Positions 45,851 to 55,141 of a stretch of 64,000 nt of DNA are shown one piece after another. This DNA is from Methanocella_A sp963792125. GTDB taxonomy: Archaea > Halobacteriota > Methanocellia > Methanocellales > Methanocellaceae. Below the pieces are notes generated by a model that worked only from the letters and a program-made list of their open reading frames with translations, searched no databases and was not told where the DNA came from. Numbering within the stretch: the stretch's first letter is position 1; each line of letters opens with the position of its first letter. The position numbers and the translations under genes were made by a program. The stretch lies in NCBI GenBank assembly GCA_963792125.1, contig CAWBVA010000012.1, positions 961,092 through 1,025,091 of the forward strand, given 5' to 3'.

Positions 45851-46797
45851 GTGTTAATACGAAAGTCATTGAAGTAGCGGTCATCGCAGTCGTCTTTTGC
45901 TTCGTGGCCGTGACGGCTACGTATATTGCATTCAATAACGGAGGCGGCTTTGCCAGCGACGTCGACTCCGCATATAACGACACGGCCGACGGGCTGGCCA
46001 CAATCAGCGGTTTCGTCACCGACCGGCTCATGAACGGCATCCCCGGCGCCACCGTGGAGCTGTGGGAAATGCGCTACGACAGCGCCACAGGCCAGTACGT
46101 CAACTCGGGCAGGGTCGTCATGGCCGGCAACCCGCAGACGACCAATTCGGACGGGACCTTCGACGCCATCGGCACTTACCAGTTCCCCGATGTGCCGCAG
46201 GGTGTCTACAACGTGACCGCCGAAGTGATCGACTCAGCGGGCGTCAGCCACCAGTGGTTCCGCATCGCCAACGCAAGCCAGCCCGGGTCAACGATCGCGA
46301 ACATAGCCATCCCTGACTACATCACAGGCGGCCTTGCCGCCACGGCAGGCGCCGGCATGAGTTACCTGCCCGGAAATGGCAGCACTGACGTTACCACGCC
46401 TGACAGCGGGAACGCTTCGGCCGCTGACCGCGACTGGAGCATGGTCGCCGGCATGATCACGGATAAGAACAAGAACGGTGCACCCGGCGCCAGGGTCACG
46501 CTGTGGGAAGGCCACATCAATGACACGGGATGGTTCGTCAATGACCGCGTTGCCGGCATAGAGAACAACCCGCAGATCTCCAACACTGACCGTGACCGAG
46601 ACGCTCTGGGCAGCTACCGGTTCGACCGGGTTCCGTTCGGGATCTATAACGTGACGGCCGAGGTGACCGACTCTGCCGGAGTCAGCCACATGTGGTTCGC
46701 CATCGTCAACGCCACCTTTGCGGGCACGCATACCAACAACATTGCCATACCCGACTACGTCGGCGTAGATAGTTCTGCCCCGGGCCCGCCTGCATAA
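45851..46797 (+). CDS. Extracellular protein with two carboxypeptidase-regulatory-like repeats
   Basis: The clear coding part starts at 45904 and encodes two ~110-residue beta-sandwich repeats: TISGFVTDRLMNGIPGATV with YQFPDVPQGVYNVTAEV, and MVAGMITDKNKNGAPGARV with YRFDRVPFGIYNVTAEV. Upstream in the same frame lies a membrane helix (VIEVAVIAVVFCFVAVTATY) without a start codon. A GTG at 45851 would supply the start if one A in the run near 45863 were missing. Exported surface protein, likely binding or structural. Confidence 0.65.
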
Positions 46798-46872
46798 TCT
46801 ATGAAATGGCCGGGAACCCTGCCCCGGATGCCATCCAGGGTCAGCACTATGGCTGAACTGTCGCGGCACATT

Positions 46873-46905
46873 CTGCCGGTGAAACCCCGGCAGACTCATT
46901 TTTTC
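46873..46905 (+). terminator. Hairpin-T terminator
   Basis: Stem CTGCCGG/CCGGCAG followed by ATTTTTT, about 75 nt after the surface-protein stop. Confidence 0.65.
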
Positions 46906-46925
46906 TACGGCTGTACATGTAGTTA

Positions 46926-47162
46926 ATGGGAATGAATATGGGTGCAGTGAAGAAAGCGATAATATATACTGCCGGGGCAGCCATTGCCGGGCTCATCAAT
47001 TACGAGCTTTCCACGGATGATGAAGCGGAAGACAGAGACAGGCCCAGACTGAAATGGAAAGGACCGAAATGGAAAGTTACGAGACCGCGCCGAGAGAGCC
47101 CGGCGACTATCGCAGCATCTACAACCTGTAAATCCCTGCCCGCCGCGCCGGTAAAAAGTTGA
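46926..47162 (+). CDS. Small hypothetical protein
   Basis: 78 residues: a short hydrophobic helix (AIIYTAGAAIAGLINYEL), an acidic stretch, then a basic Lys/Arg/Pro segment (RLKWKGPKWKVTRPRRE). GGGAATGAAT precedes the internal ATG. No family recognised. Confidence is low because of the compositional bias at the C-terminus. Confidence 0.4.
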   Translation: MGMNMGAVKKAIIYTAGAAIAGLINYELSTDDEAEDRDRPRLKWKGPKWKVTRPRRESPATIAASTTCKSLPAAPVKS

Positions 47163-47198
47163 CGCGGCCTTTTATTCCCGCGAGAAGACCTGTGTCAC

Positions 47199-47336
47199 AT
47201 GGCAGAGAAGAAAAGCGGCCTCGGAAGGATCATAAAATTCGGCGCAGGGTTACTGATCGCAGGTTTCGCCATCCTGAACGCCATCAAGGCCCTCAAGCGG
47301 GCGGCGAGGGCAGTGAAAAGCGCAGGCGGAAAATAA
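47199..47336 (+). CDS. 45-residue membrane protein
   Basis: MAEKKSGLGRIIKFGAGLLI then AGFAILNAIKALKRAARAVK: a single amphipathic/hydrophobic helix flanked by lysines and arginines. Too short for usual gene thresholds but with consistent coding character. No strong RBS. Function unknown. Confidence 0.45.
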   Translation: MAEKKSGLGRIIKFGAGLLIAGFAILNAIKALKRAARAVKSAGGK

Positions 47337-47412
47337 GCGGACATAAAGGCACAAAGTGCATGCCACTAAAATATTTCTTACGATGTCAATGCCCTTTGTG
47401 CCCTCTGTAGTC
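47337..47412. repeat. Inverted repeat of CACAAAG/GGCAC words
   Basis: GGACATAAAGGCACAAAGTG on the left is matched by ATGCCCTTTGTGCCCTCTGT on the right; member of the CACAAAGG family. Confidence 0.6.
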
Positions 47413-47501
47413 AGATGCTCCGGTGATCCCACTGGCATGTGATCCCGGGCATGCGCGATCTTTCCTGACCGTTTCTTCATTGCGGGGGTTGAGCATCGAT
47501 T

Positions 47502-47759
47502 ATGAAGCAGAACCTGAGCAGGAATGAACGAATATTACGGACCGGTATGGGCCTCATAATCGTGGCCGTTGGCATCTACGCAGTAATGGTCAGTCTATTG
47601 CCCGGGCTGCTGGTCCTCGGGATTGGCGCGTTCACGGTCTTCGAGGGCTGTGCGGGGTGGGCACTCACGGGCGTGCTGGCCGAAGCCTGGATCAAGCCTG
47701 ATGGCGGCAACATCGAGTCCTTAATAGAAAAAAGAATTGAAATTGATAGCGACCAATAA
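47502..47759 (+). CDS. DUF2892/YgaP-like small membrane protein
   Basis: 85 residues with NLSRNERILRTGMGLIIVAV, GLLVLGIGAFTVFEGCAGW, the DUF2892 pattern of two transmembrane helices, with a C-terminal acidic tail. Paired with the paralogue at 47956. Function unknown; DUF2892 domains accompany rhodanese in YgaP. Confidence 0.75.
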   Translation: MKQNLSRNERILRTGMGLIIVAVGIYAVMVSLLPGLLVLGIGAFTVFEGCAGWALTGVLAEAWIKPDGGNIESLIEKRIEIDSDQ

Positions 47760-47955
47760 ATGCTATTGTATCTTTATCTGTGTCGCCCGGCGAAGTCGGC
47801 GACTACTCTCGCGATGTCCCGGGAACAAAGCGTTGCCTCGTGCCAGGGCCTCCTGTAACGGCAATGAGCCTTAAACGGCATCTGCGCACTTTGAAACTGG
47901 CAGGCTGCTTGTTATTGCGGATTATTTTAAGGGCACTGACGCCAATCCCGGTCTC

Positions 47956-48171
47956 ATGAGGCCGAACATAGGTGCGCGAGATCGGATGATCCGGTTTGGC
48001 ATCGGCGTTATTCTCTCGGCCGTTGGAATATACGTAACCTACCGGATCAACATCTGGGCCGGAGCCCTCGTCGTGCTCATCGGCGCTTTCTCCATCCTCG
48101 AAGCCCTTTACGGATGGTGCGTAATCTATGCACTGCTGGGAAAGAATACCTGCCCGGTAATAGCCGACTGA
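47956..48171 (+). CDS. DUF2892-type small membrane protein (paralogue)
   Basis: 71 residues: NIGARDRMIRFGIGVILSAV, GALVVLIGAFSILEALYGWC, CPV near the end. Same fold as 47502-47759. Convergent with Mrp (stop to stop 4 nt). Confidence 0.75.
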   Translation: MRPNIGARDRMIRFGIGVILSAVGIYVTYRINIWAGALVVLIGAFSILEALYGWCVIYALLGKNTCPVIAD

Positions 48172-48175
48172 CAGA

Positions 48176-49083
48176 TCAGCGACCGTGCTCGGCGTAATCG
48201 ACGACTTTTTTCGCGATGTCTTTAACAGCAGTCACGATAAGCGATTTCCCGTCTGCGGGCAGCTCGTCACGGCCATTGTTCAGGGGGTCAAGCGGGACTT
48301 CGCCGATCAGGTTGAGCCCGTACTGTTTCGCCAGCTTCTCGACCTTGCTCTCCCCGAACAGCTTGATCTTCTTGTCACAGTCCGGGCAGCACATGTAGGA
48401 CATGTTCTCGACTAGCCCGATCACCGGGACGTTGATCGTCTTCGCCATGTTGATGATCTTGCTCACATCGAGGATGGACAGGTTCGAGGACGTGCTCACG
48501 ATGATGATGCCGTCCAGCGGAATAAGCTGCATGACGCTCATGGGCTCGTCGCCGGTGCCCGGCGGCAGGTCGATGAGCAGGTAGTCCAGCTCGCCCCAGT
48601 TGACGTCGGTGACGAATTGCGTGACCAGTGACGTCCGCATGGGGCCGCGCCAGAGCATGGGCGTGTCGCTGGTGGTCAGGACGAACTCGGAGGATATGGC
48701 CTTGATCCCGTTGCGGGACATGATCGGCTCCAGGCCCTTCTCCGAGCCTTCGAGGTGACGGCCTTCGAGGCCGAGGAGGTGAGGGATGTTCGGTCCGCTC
48801 ACGTCGGCGTCGAGCACGCCCACCTTGAAGCCCATCATGGACAGGTTCAGCGCCAGGCTGGCCGTAATGGTGCTCTTGCCCACGCCGCCTTTGCCGCTCA
48901 CGATGGCGATGCGGTGCTTCACGCCTTTCAGGCGTGATTCGATGGCCTGCTGCCTGTGCTGTTTTCTGGGCCTGCTTCTCCGGCGACTTCGACGGGCAGG
49001 TGGCGCACCGGCTGGAGCCCGGTGCCGTCCTTGCACGAGGCGCATTCCGGCGCCGGCAGCGTGTTCTCGCTCGTTCCTGACAT
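48176..49083 (-). CDS. Mrp/Nbp35-type ATP-binding Fe-S carrier (ApbC), frame break
   Basis: About 300 residues from ATG 49083 (MSGTSENTLPAPECASC). The frame breaks near 48965, after which RLKGVKHRIAIVSGKGGVGKS (deviant Walker A) follows, with DADVSGPNIPHLLG, LLIDLPPGTGDE, and MCCPDCDKKI (C-terminal CPxC pair for a bridging 4Fe-4S cluster). Carries Fe-S clusters to apoproteins. Cytoplasmic. Confidence 0.88.
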
Positions 49084-49245
49084 AACAAATCGACCTGTGA
49101 CTGTGATTTTAAATATTTTCCTGCGCGATGACTCTGCGATCAATTGGCCCGCGGGATATTTATGTCTTATGACCCAAACCTACCGGGCCCATATTTTGCC
49201 AGTATTGCTGCTATCATTTGATCATCTCTCATTCATCGGATTTTA

Positions 49246-49675
49246 TTATCGGGGCGATTCTTGTTTCGGCCACTTCCACGCATACCATACGACAATTAAC
49301 AGAAGCACGCTTTCCAGGATGCTCAGGAATATGTAATATGCCCATGTCTCCCCTATGCAGAAAAACACAATACTGGCGGCATACACTATGGCTAATACGA
49401 TGTTCGTCCAGCGGTTTACCTGGGGCTTCAGTACCAGGGACAGGAAGACCATCAGGCTCGGGATCGTCACGTACACTGCAGTGAACATCAGGAATACCTG
49501 GTCAATCTGGTTACCTGCTACCGTTCCCTGCCATTATCTCCCCGATAAACCCGGGCCGGAAATAGCCGAAAATGTCCCCGTAGGCAAACAACAGCATCAC
49601 GGTTGCCCATAATGCAGCGATCTTCAGCTTCACGTCTATCTTCACATCTTCAAGAATTCTCGTCTGATTTACCAT
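49246..49675 (-). CDS. DUF6326-like small membrane protein, frame break
   Basis: About 142 residues from ATG 49675: VKLKIAALWATVMLLFAYGD, IFGYFRPGFIGEIMAG, then after a one-base break near 49515, FTAVYVTIPSLMVFLSLVL and YYIFLSILESVLLLIVVWYA. Four helices. Paralogue of 56637-56996. Function unknown. Confidence 0.6.
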
Positions 49676-49809
49676 GTCAATTTCTCCAATTCAGTCTTAG
49701 TTGTCATCTTCCACAATGGTAGCCACAGCTACCTTTTCAATACCATTATCAATATGCCCGTAAACACCGACTGCTTATCCCGCCGGATAACGTCCGTCGA
49801 AGGCCGGGC

Positions 49810-50749
49810 TCACAATGATTGGCCGTTCCTCAGGTCTCCGTATATGAAGAACCGGGCGGTCTGCCACAGCTTCTGGGCGGCGTCGATCAGTGCAAGCACG
49901 ATGCAAATGGCCAGCAGTACCTTGAGGCCTGCCCCGATCATCCCGGATAGCTCGGGGTTGAACGGGAACGCCCGGAGGAGCCAGAAGGCCAGTAATGCGC
50001 TGGCCAGGCCCAGCCCTGTCTCCACAAGCGATGGCACCCACTTTTGCCGGAGCACGAGGTAAAGTACCTGCGCGGCGATCGTCGCCACCAGCCACAGGAC
50101 GTAATACGGTACGAACGTTCCGAACGCCGGCGAGAACAGCGGCACCAGCCTGATCGGGCTGAAGCCTGCTGGGAACGGTATGGCAGGCCAGAGCAGCACA
50201 ACGGCTATCCCGAACACCGACAGGACGATCACGATGCCTATCTCGAGGGGCGAAGCCGGGTATTCGAGGCTTTTTATCAGCCTGCGCAGGCGGGCGTCGT
50301 AGGTCATCTTGAGCCGGGACTCGTACAGGTAGATGGCGAAGAATATGGCTACCAGCACCACGATCGCCAGCGCCAGCGCCGACACGACCGAGAGGATCAC
50401 GCCGACCGTTATTCCGGCTGCCTCGGGCGCCATGACGTAAATGAGCGCTGCCAGCAGCAGGAAGGCAACGGCAATGCCTCCGAGAATCTGCACGGCTTTC
50501 CACACGCCGCTCTTCTTCAGGAACGTCTCCTTCGACGGGTACATGGCCGCGAGCTTTTCCGGCGGCCATCATCTTTGCCAGCACTTCCCTGACGATGGTT
50601 TCGTCGATCTGAGCCCCGCGTTTAGCAGCGATGGCTTCGGCGCTGTCGTAGATGTGCGACTTCAGCTCCCTGCCGACTTCGGCACGCTGCTCCGCGCCCA
50701 TATCCTTCGTGACCTTTCCGACGTATTCGTCGATCAACCTCTCGTACAT
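49810..50749 (-). CDS. HAAS-type membrane protein paired with PadR (one frame break)
   Basis: The N-terminal ~65 residues (MYERLIDEYVGKVTKDMGAE, IVREVLAKMMAAG) are the cytoplasmic HAAS-like signalling domain often encoded next to PadR. After a break near 50555 follow eight hydrophobic helices (AVQILGGIAVAFLLLAALIY onward). The gene overlaps the PadR gene by 16 nt. Such pairs form a small regulatory module in which the membrane protein may transmit envelope signals. Confidence 0.72.
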
Positions 50750-51093
50750 TCTAGTTCTTCCTCCGTATCCGGCCTTTCATCGTCTCCAGCGCCGCGTTCA
50801 TCGACCGCGAGCGAGGCGAGCATCTTCTCCCTGATATCCCTTCCGTATTCCGTGATCACGTAGTACTTCCTCGGGCGCGGGCCTGTCGTCTCCCAGCGGC
50901 TGACGAGGAGTTTGTCGTCTTCGAGCCGGCGCAGGATCGGGTAGAGGGTGCCGTCGTCGACCTCAATGCCGACATCCTTCAGGTTCCTGATGATGTCGTA
51001 GCCGTAGGACTCCTCCTCCAGCAGGCACATGATGATCACCTGCATCACCCCCCTCCTTACCTCCGTCTCAAACCGTTCCACGATTGCGTCCAT
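50734..51093 (-). CDS. PadR-family transcriptional regulator
   Basis: 119 residues from ATG 51093 (MDAIVERF). PadR winged helix: VMQVIIMCLLEEESYGYDII, GTLYPILRRLEDDKLLVSRW, RKYYVITEYGRD. Overlaps the HAAS membrane gene. A perfect 16-bp palindrome ACACAGTATACTGTGT lies at 51142-51157 in its promoter, probably autoregulatory. Confidence 0.9.
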   Translation of the reverse strand: MDAIVERFETEVRRGVMQVIIMCLLEEESYGYDIIRNLKDVGIEVDDGTLYPILRRLEDDKLLVSRWETTGPRPRKYYVITEYGRDIREKMLASLAVDERGAGDDERPDTEEELECTRG

Positions 51094-51141
51094 CTGTATC
51101 ACTTTTCTTGCCAGATAACATGTGGCGCAAGTAATACTGCC

Positions 51142-51157
51142 ACACAGTATACTGTGT
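51142..51157. promoter_or_regulatory. Perfect 16-bp palindrome, candidate PadR operator
   Basis: ACACAGTATACTGTGT, 49 bp upstream of the PadR start. A minus-strand TATA box (AAGTTATTTATACC) at 51163-51178 puts the operator at the transcription start. Confidence 0.7.
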
Positions 51158-51262
51158 CACACAAGGTATAAATAACTTACTCTGCGGCTGGTGATGGGCT
51201 TAAGAATAAGAAGAACGACCGGCTTGAGGCCGGCCACCCTGGGGCTAATCGCCGATATCGGG

Positions 51263-51985
51263 CTAGTACGCGCCGGCCGGACTCACGTCCTGTGGCTGCT
51301 CCATCTTAGTGCCCTTGATCAGGAGCCATGCCCCGATGGCCAGCTCGAACGGCAGGAGCGGCAGCGATACCAGGATTGGAACCTCATATCCCAGTAGCTG
51401 GAATACGACACTTCCCAGCCCTAAAACAACCGCCAGCAGGCCAAAGATGGATATGGCGCGCGGGATGTAGTTCGACCTGTAAAACAGGTAATACCACAGC
51501 AGTCCACCCGTGCAATAGAACCACATGTGTATGGTCATTCCCTGGCTGAAAACGCCGTTGTACAGGAAATCGCCCAGCGTCTGGTAGAATGAGCCTGCCG
51601 GGGCGCCCGCGGCAACGAACTCCGCGCTTAAGGTATCAGTGCCAGAAGCCCTAACTGTATGATGGAATAGAATATTGCTTCCGCCAGCCACAATCCCAGG
51701 GCGACGCGCGCCATCAGTTTGCCCTGTTCCTTCAAGACCACGTAAAGCAGGACCGCCAGAGCGACGATTCCCGTGCTGTTCAACAACCCGTCCAGGATGG
51801 CAACGCGGGCCAGGGCCGGGTTATTCGAAATGGAAACCAGCAAATCCGACAGTGCTTCCCGAGCCGGCTGCCGACTTAAGCAGGAGACCGCAGCTCAGGC
51901 TGGTTAAAACGACAAACAAAAATGCCGCCCCCAGCAGCCTGGGAGCATATTTTACCGGGCTATCCGCCCGCATTTCAGCATACAT
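51263..51985 (-). CDS. DUF4386 membrane protein A (two frame breaks)
   Basis: About 240 residues from ATG 51985 (MYAEMRADSPVKYAPRLLGA). The frame breaks near 51870 and near 51655. Pieces: LLGAAFLFVVLTSLSCGLLL; SDLLVSISNNPALARVAILD; and the C-terminal DUF4386 signature MTIHMWFYCTGGLLWYYLFY, YIPRAISIFGLLAVVLGL. Six to seven helices. The operator pair at 52011-52043 sits in its promoter. Confidence 0.65.
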
Positions 51986-52010
51986 GATGATTCCCCGTCA
52001 ATTACAGATA

Positions 52011-52043
52011 TAGTTCGTATATGAATAGTTCGTACACGAAGTA
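52011..52043. promoter_or_regulatory. Tandem operator pair A, 15-bp spacing
   Basis: TTCGTATATGAA (52014-52025) and TTCGTACACGAA (52029-52040), start to start 15 bp, just downstream of the minus-strand TATA box TTATATATAG (about 52064-52073). Confidence 0.75.
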
Positions 52044-52103
52044 TATGTGAAAAGGGGCATGGGCTATATATAACTTATGGCCTGGCATGCGAGCTTCCGG
52101 CCT

Positions 52104-52559
52104 TCAAAAGTATTTTTTCAGCAGCTTTATCAGCTCTTCGTTGTCGCGGTCATCTGGAAAAATGCGTTCGTCGACGAGGATGATCTCGTTGATCGCCTTT
52201 TCGACCAGGCGGAGCCCTTTTTCTGTGATGACGATGTGTTTCGCGCGCATGTCGTCCTCGCTCGACAACCTGACGATGTAGCCCTTCTTCTCCAGGCCCT
52301 TGAAGACCCCTGATGCCGTGTTTTCGGCCCGGCCGAGGGCGGCGGCCACGTCCTTCTGGGTGATGGCCCTTCCTTCCTTCGTGAACTTCGCTATGCACAT
52401 CAGGAACTCCACCTGAATCCTCGTCGTTTCGAAGCTTTCGAGGACGTCGCCTACCTCCTTTTCCCATTTTTTTATCACTACCGTCAGGTAGCGCCAGGGT
52501 CTTTCGCCCATCTTGTCGTACTGTAATGACAGGGATTCCCAGTCGACTTTTTCGGCCAT
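52104..52559 (-). CDS. MarR-family regulator A
   Basis: 151 residues, intact. Winged helix: GRAITQKDVAAALGRAENTA, GLEKKGYIVRLSSEDDMRAK, KGLRLVEKAINEI. It starts MAEKVDWESLSL immediately after a conserved promoter element with no room for a leader, so the message is probably leaderless. Last gene after DUF4386-B and flavodoxin A; adjacent to operator pair A. Confidence 0.88.
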   Translation of the reverse strand: MAEKVDWESLSLQYDKMGERPWRYLTVVIKKWEKEVGDVLESFETTRIQVEFLMCIAKFTKEGRAITQKDVAAALGRAENTASGVFKGLEKKGYIVRLSSEDDMRAKHIVITEKGLRLVEKAINEIILVDERIFPDDRDNEELIKLLKKYF

Positions 52560-52600
52560 ACAAGAATAGAATAGCAGGAACTTTAATAAAACGTTTTGTC
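52557..52600 (-). promoter_or_regulatory. Conserved leaderless promoter of MarR A
   Basis: On the minus strand, a TATA-like GTTTTATTAAAG about 28 nt before the ATG, followed by TCCTGCTATTCTATTCTTGT immediately before ATG. The same block precedes MarR B (54502-54545) and MarR C (56497-56541). Confidence 0.6.
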
Positions 52601-52649
52601 TGGCCGGCTCCCGGCGTTAAAAAAGATAAGCGCCGTAGCCGGCCGGTGT

Positions 52650-53147
52650 TCAATTCTCTTTCAGTTCCTGCTTCAGGCCCCGGGCAAACGCCTCCGCGCG
52701 CTCCAGGTCTTCCTCGTTCGGCCGGCCCTTGTTCAACCCGCCGAGGTGTTTCAGGAAGATGTTCGTGTTGAAGCCCGGGCAGGAGAACTCGCCGACGATC
52801 GCATAGCCTTTGGCCTGCAGCTTTTCCTTGATCAGCCTGTGGTTTTTCGCCATCTGATCGCGGCTCATGCTCTCGCTGAACAGCGACGCCGGGGCGCCGT
52901 TGGTCGAGAAAATGAACGCCTTTTTATCGGTGACTTGTGGCAGCCTGTCGGCGAGGTCGAGCAGAGATCCATGATGTTTTTCGCTGTAGATCCCGGATCC
53001 AAAGCCCAGAAGATCATAGTCCCGGAGCTCTTCGGGGTTAACCTGCTGCGGGCTTTTTATGTGCGCATCGAGCACTTTCGCGAAAACGTCAGCAACTTTC
53101 TCCGTATTTTTATGGTGATACGAAAATAAGATTAAAAGGGATCTCAT
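52650..53147 (-). CDS. Flavodoxin-domain protein A
   Basis: 165 residues, intact. Flavodoxin-like fold: LLILFSYHHKNTEKVADVFA (FMN phosphate-loop position), DYDLLGFGSGIYSEKHHG, DKKAFIFSTNGAPAS, KGYAIVGEFSCPGFNT. It ends LKQELKEN. Would carry electrons or act as a reductase domain via FMN. 31 nt downstream of DUF4386-B, thus the second gene of that unit. Confidence 0.85.
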   Translation of the reverse strand: MRSLLILFSYHHKNTEKVADVFAKVLDAHIKSPQQVNPEELRDYDLLGFGSGIYSEKHHGSLLDLADRLPQVTDKKAFIFSTNGAPASLFSESMSRDQMAKNHRLIKEKLQAKGYAIVGEFSCPGFNTNIFLKHLGGLNKGRPNEEDLERAEAFARGLKQELKEN

Positions 53148-53178
53148 AATCCACCTCGTCGGCTTCCGCCTGGTTATG

Positions 53179-53913
53179 CTATCGTATCACTGGCTGTTTT
53201 AGCGGCTCGGAAAGGATTGCGGACGGATTGAATCCTTTAACGATCAGCCATACTGCCAGGACCATTTCTTGCACCAGGATCAGGAAATTAAATAAGATCT
53301 GGGCCGTCGAGAAAGGTTCGATGACGCTGAACAGGACTAATATGGTTGCTGCTATGGACAATGTGACTGCGATAATGCCCCAGCCCGATAGCCAGCGGGG
53401 AACGAGCTTTGTCTGATAAAATATGTAATAGTACATGAGAGCACCTATACACCAGGGCAGCAACATGATCACGGGGCCAACCCAGTTGTGCCCGGCTTTT
53501 AACAGTTCACCCAGTAATTGATAATACGATGAATCCGGAGCTCCGGCTTTTACAAATTCCTGGCTCAAGGTCAATAGTAATAGCAGGCTGAGGACAGAGA
53601 CAAAGTCGAACGTTGCCTCGATCAGCCTGAAACCGACCGCTCCGAGCGCAAGGCTTTCACTGTATTTCTTTAAAACCGGGTACAGCCAGATAGCAATGCT
53701 GGCGCATGCCACAGCCATGACAAGCTCAAGAAACACGCCTGCCAATACCTGGTTCTGATCGGCAGAAAACTTTGCGAGATAATCAGTAGCGTTGAGAATA
53801 GGCGAGATAATGATTGCACCAAGTATGCCCGACGCCGTCCCGATAATAAACAATATTCCCACGATTTTTGCCCTGTAATTAATCGAATTTATTTCATTCA
53901 GCTCTGGATTCAT
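53179..53913 (-). CDS. DUF4386 membrane protein B
   Basis: 244 residues, intact, seven helices. AKIVGILFIIGTASGILGAI, LALGAVGFRLIEATFDFVSV, IMLLPWCIGALMYYYIFYQT, GWGIIAVTLS, QEMVLAVWLIVKGFNP are the DUF4386 pattern. First gene of a unit with flavodoxin A and MarR A, with operator pair B directly upstream. Confidence 0.85.
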   Translation of the reverse strand: MNPELNEINSINYRAKIVGILFIIGTASGILGAIIISPILNATDYLAKFSADQNQVLAGVFLELVMAVACASIAIWLYPVLKKYSESLALGAVGFRLIEATFDFVSVLSLLLLLTLSQEFVKAGAPDSSYYQLLGELLKAGHNWVGPVIMLLPWCIGALMYYYIFYQTKLVPRWLSGWGIIAVTLSIAATILVLFSVIEPFSTAQILFNFLILVQEMVLAVWLIVKGFNPSAILSEPLKQPVIR

Positions 53914-53957
53914 TATTTTACTCCTGTCGATTCGATTCCATTTAGTAAGTTAAAGTA

Positions 53958-53988
53958 TACTACGTGCACGTATACTACGTGCACGTAG
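53958..53988. promoter_or_regulatory. Tandem operator pair B, 15-bp spacing
   Basis: Two perfect TACGTGCACGTA palindromes at 53961-53972 and 53976-53987, 15 bp apart, immediately downstream of the minus-strand TATA box AACTTATTTATAGC (54009-54022). Confidence 0.8.
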
Positions 53989-54048
53989 CTTTTTAGAATA
54001 GGTGGCCGGCTATAAATAAGTTATGGATAAAAGATGAAGGCCTTGCCA

Positions 54049-54504
54049 TTAAATGTACTTCAACGACAGCTTTATCAGCTCTTTATTGTCGTTGACATCG
54101 GGGAATAAACGCTGATTCATCAGCAGAATTTTTTCGGTCGCCTGTTCAACCAGGCTGAGCCCTTTGTCGGTAAGGACGATGTATTTCGCGCGCATGTCAT
54201 CTTCGGTTGACGATCTGGTGATATGGCCTTTCTTCTCCAGAGTCCTCATGACCGCAGAGACTGTATTTTGATCCCGGCGGACAAAATCGGCCACCTGCTT
54301 CTGGGTAACGGGCTTTCCATCCTCTAAGAGTTTCACGAGGGCAGTCAGAAGGACCAGCTGGGTCCGCGTCGTGCCTAAACCGTCAAGGATAGCGTCTATT
54401 TCCCTGTCCCATTTCTGGACTGCCTGCATCATGTAGTACCCGGGGGTATCGTTGAGCTTGCTGAACATGATCAGCAGGGACCCCCGATCGACCTTTTTTG
54501 CCAT
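54049..54504 (-). CDS. MarR-family regulator B
   Basis: 151 residues, intact. GKPVTQKQVADFVRRDQNTV, LEKKGHITRSSTEDDMRAKY, and KGLSLVEQATEKI define the winged helix. Same length and promoter block as MarR A and C. Last gene after DUF4386-C and flavodoxin B; its 3' end abuts operator pair B. Confidence 0.88.
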   Translation of the reverse strand: MAKKVDRGSLLIMFSKLNDTPGYYMMQAVQKWDREIDAILDGLGTTRTQLVLLTALVKLLEDGKPVTQKQVADFVRRDQNTVSAVMRTLEKKGHITRSSTEDDMRAKYIVLTDKGLSLVEQATEKILLMNQRLFPDVNDNKELIKLSLKYI

Positions 54505-54601
54505 ACGAGTATAGAATGACCGGAACTTGATGAAAAATATTTTGCCGGACCGGCCGCCGGCATATCATGACCGGGCCATAGCCGGCCGGTGTTCACATTC
54601 C

Positions 54602-55106
54602 TTACAATTTCTGCTTCAGGCTCCGGGCGAACTCTTCCGCGTGCTTGAGGTCTTCGGCGTTAGGTCTGCCCTTGTTCATCCCGCCGATGTACTTGAGGAA
54701 GCTGTTCGTGTTGTACCCTTTGCAGGCGAACTCGTCGACGATCACGTACCCTTTCGCCTGCAGCTTTTCCCGGAGCGCCGCGTGGTCTTTCGCCACTTTG
54801 TCCGCTCCCATGATGGCGCTCGTGGAAAAGATGAACGCCTTCTTCCCGGCGACCGGGGGCAGCAGCATCGGCAAAGTCGAGCAACTCTTTATAATGCCGT
54901 CCGCTGTCGATCCCGGAGCCAAAGCCTATGAAATCATAGTCCCCGAGTTCTCCCGGGTTGGTCTGCTGTGGTGTTTTCACCTGTGCGTCGAGCACTTTCG
55001 CGAAGACTTTGGCGACTTTCTCGGTATTCATGTGATGATACGAAAAGACGACCAGAAGAGTTTTCTCTGGTAGCCGATCCTTGAGATTATTCCCGTTCTG
55101 CACCAT
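54602..55106 (-). CDS. Flavodoxin-domain protein B (one frame break)
   Basis: About 168 residues: LLVVFSYHHMNTEKVAKVFA, DYDFIGFGSGIDSGRHYKEL; the frame breaks near 54870. The second frame reads AGKKAFIFSTSAIMGADKVA, KGYVIVDEFACKGYNTNSFL to LKQKL. Nearly identical to flavodoxin C in the C-terminal half, so a recent duplicate. 35 nt downstream of DUF4386-C. Confidence 0.78.
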
Positions 55107-55141
55107 TCTATCACCTCTTGCTCTTCATCAATCTCATGCCG

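Noticed and set aside
45798..46052. 84-codon minus-strand frame at the start of the surface protein
   Set aside because: Threonine/lysine-rich shadow of the plus-strand membrane helix region, no RBS.
2660..47412. CRISPR array
   Set aside because: The repeated words are inverted, imperfect, not regularly spaced and not separated by unique spacers; no cas genes are visible.
49246..49488. Treating the short minus frame as a complete 80-residue gene
   Set aside because: The true start and first two helices are upstream to 49675 in another frame; annotated as one frame-broken gene.
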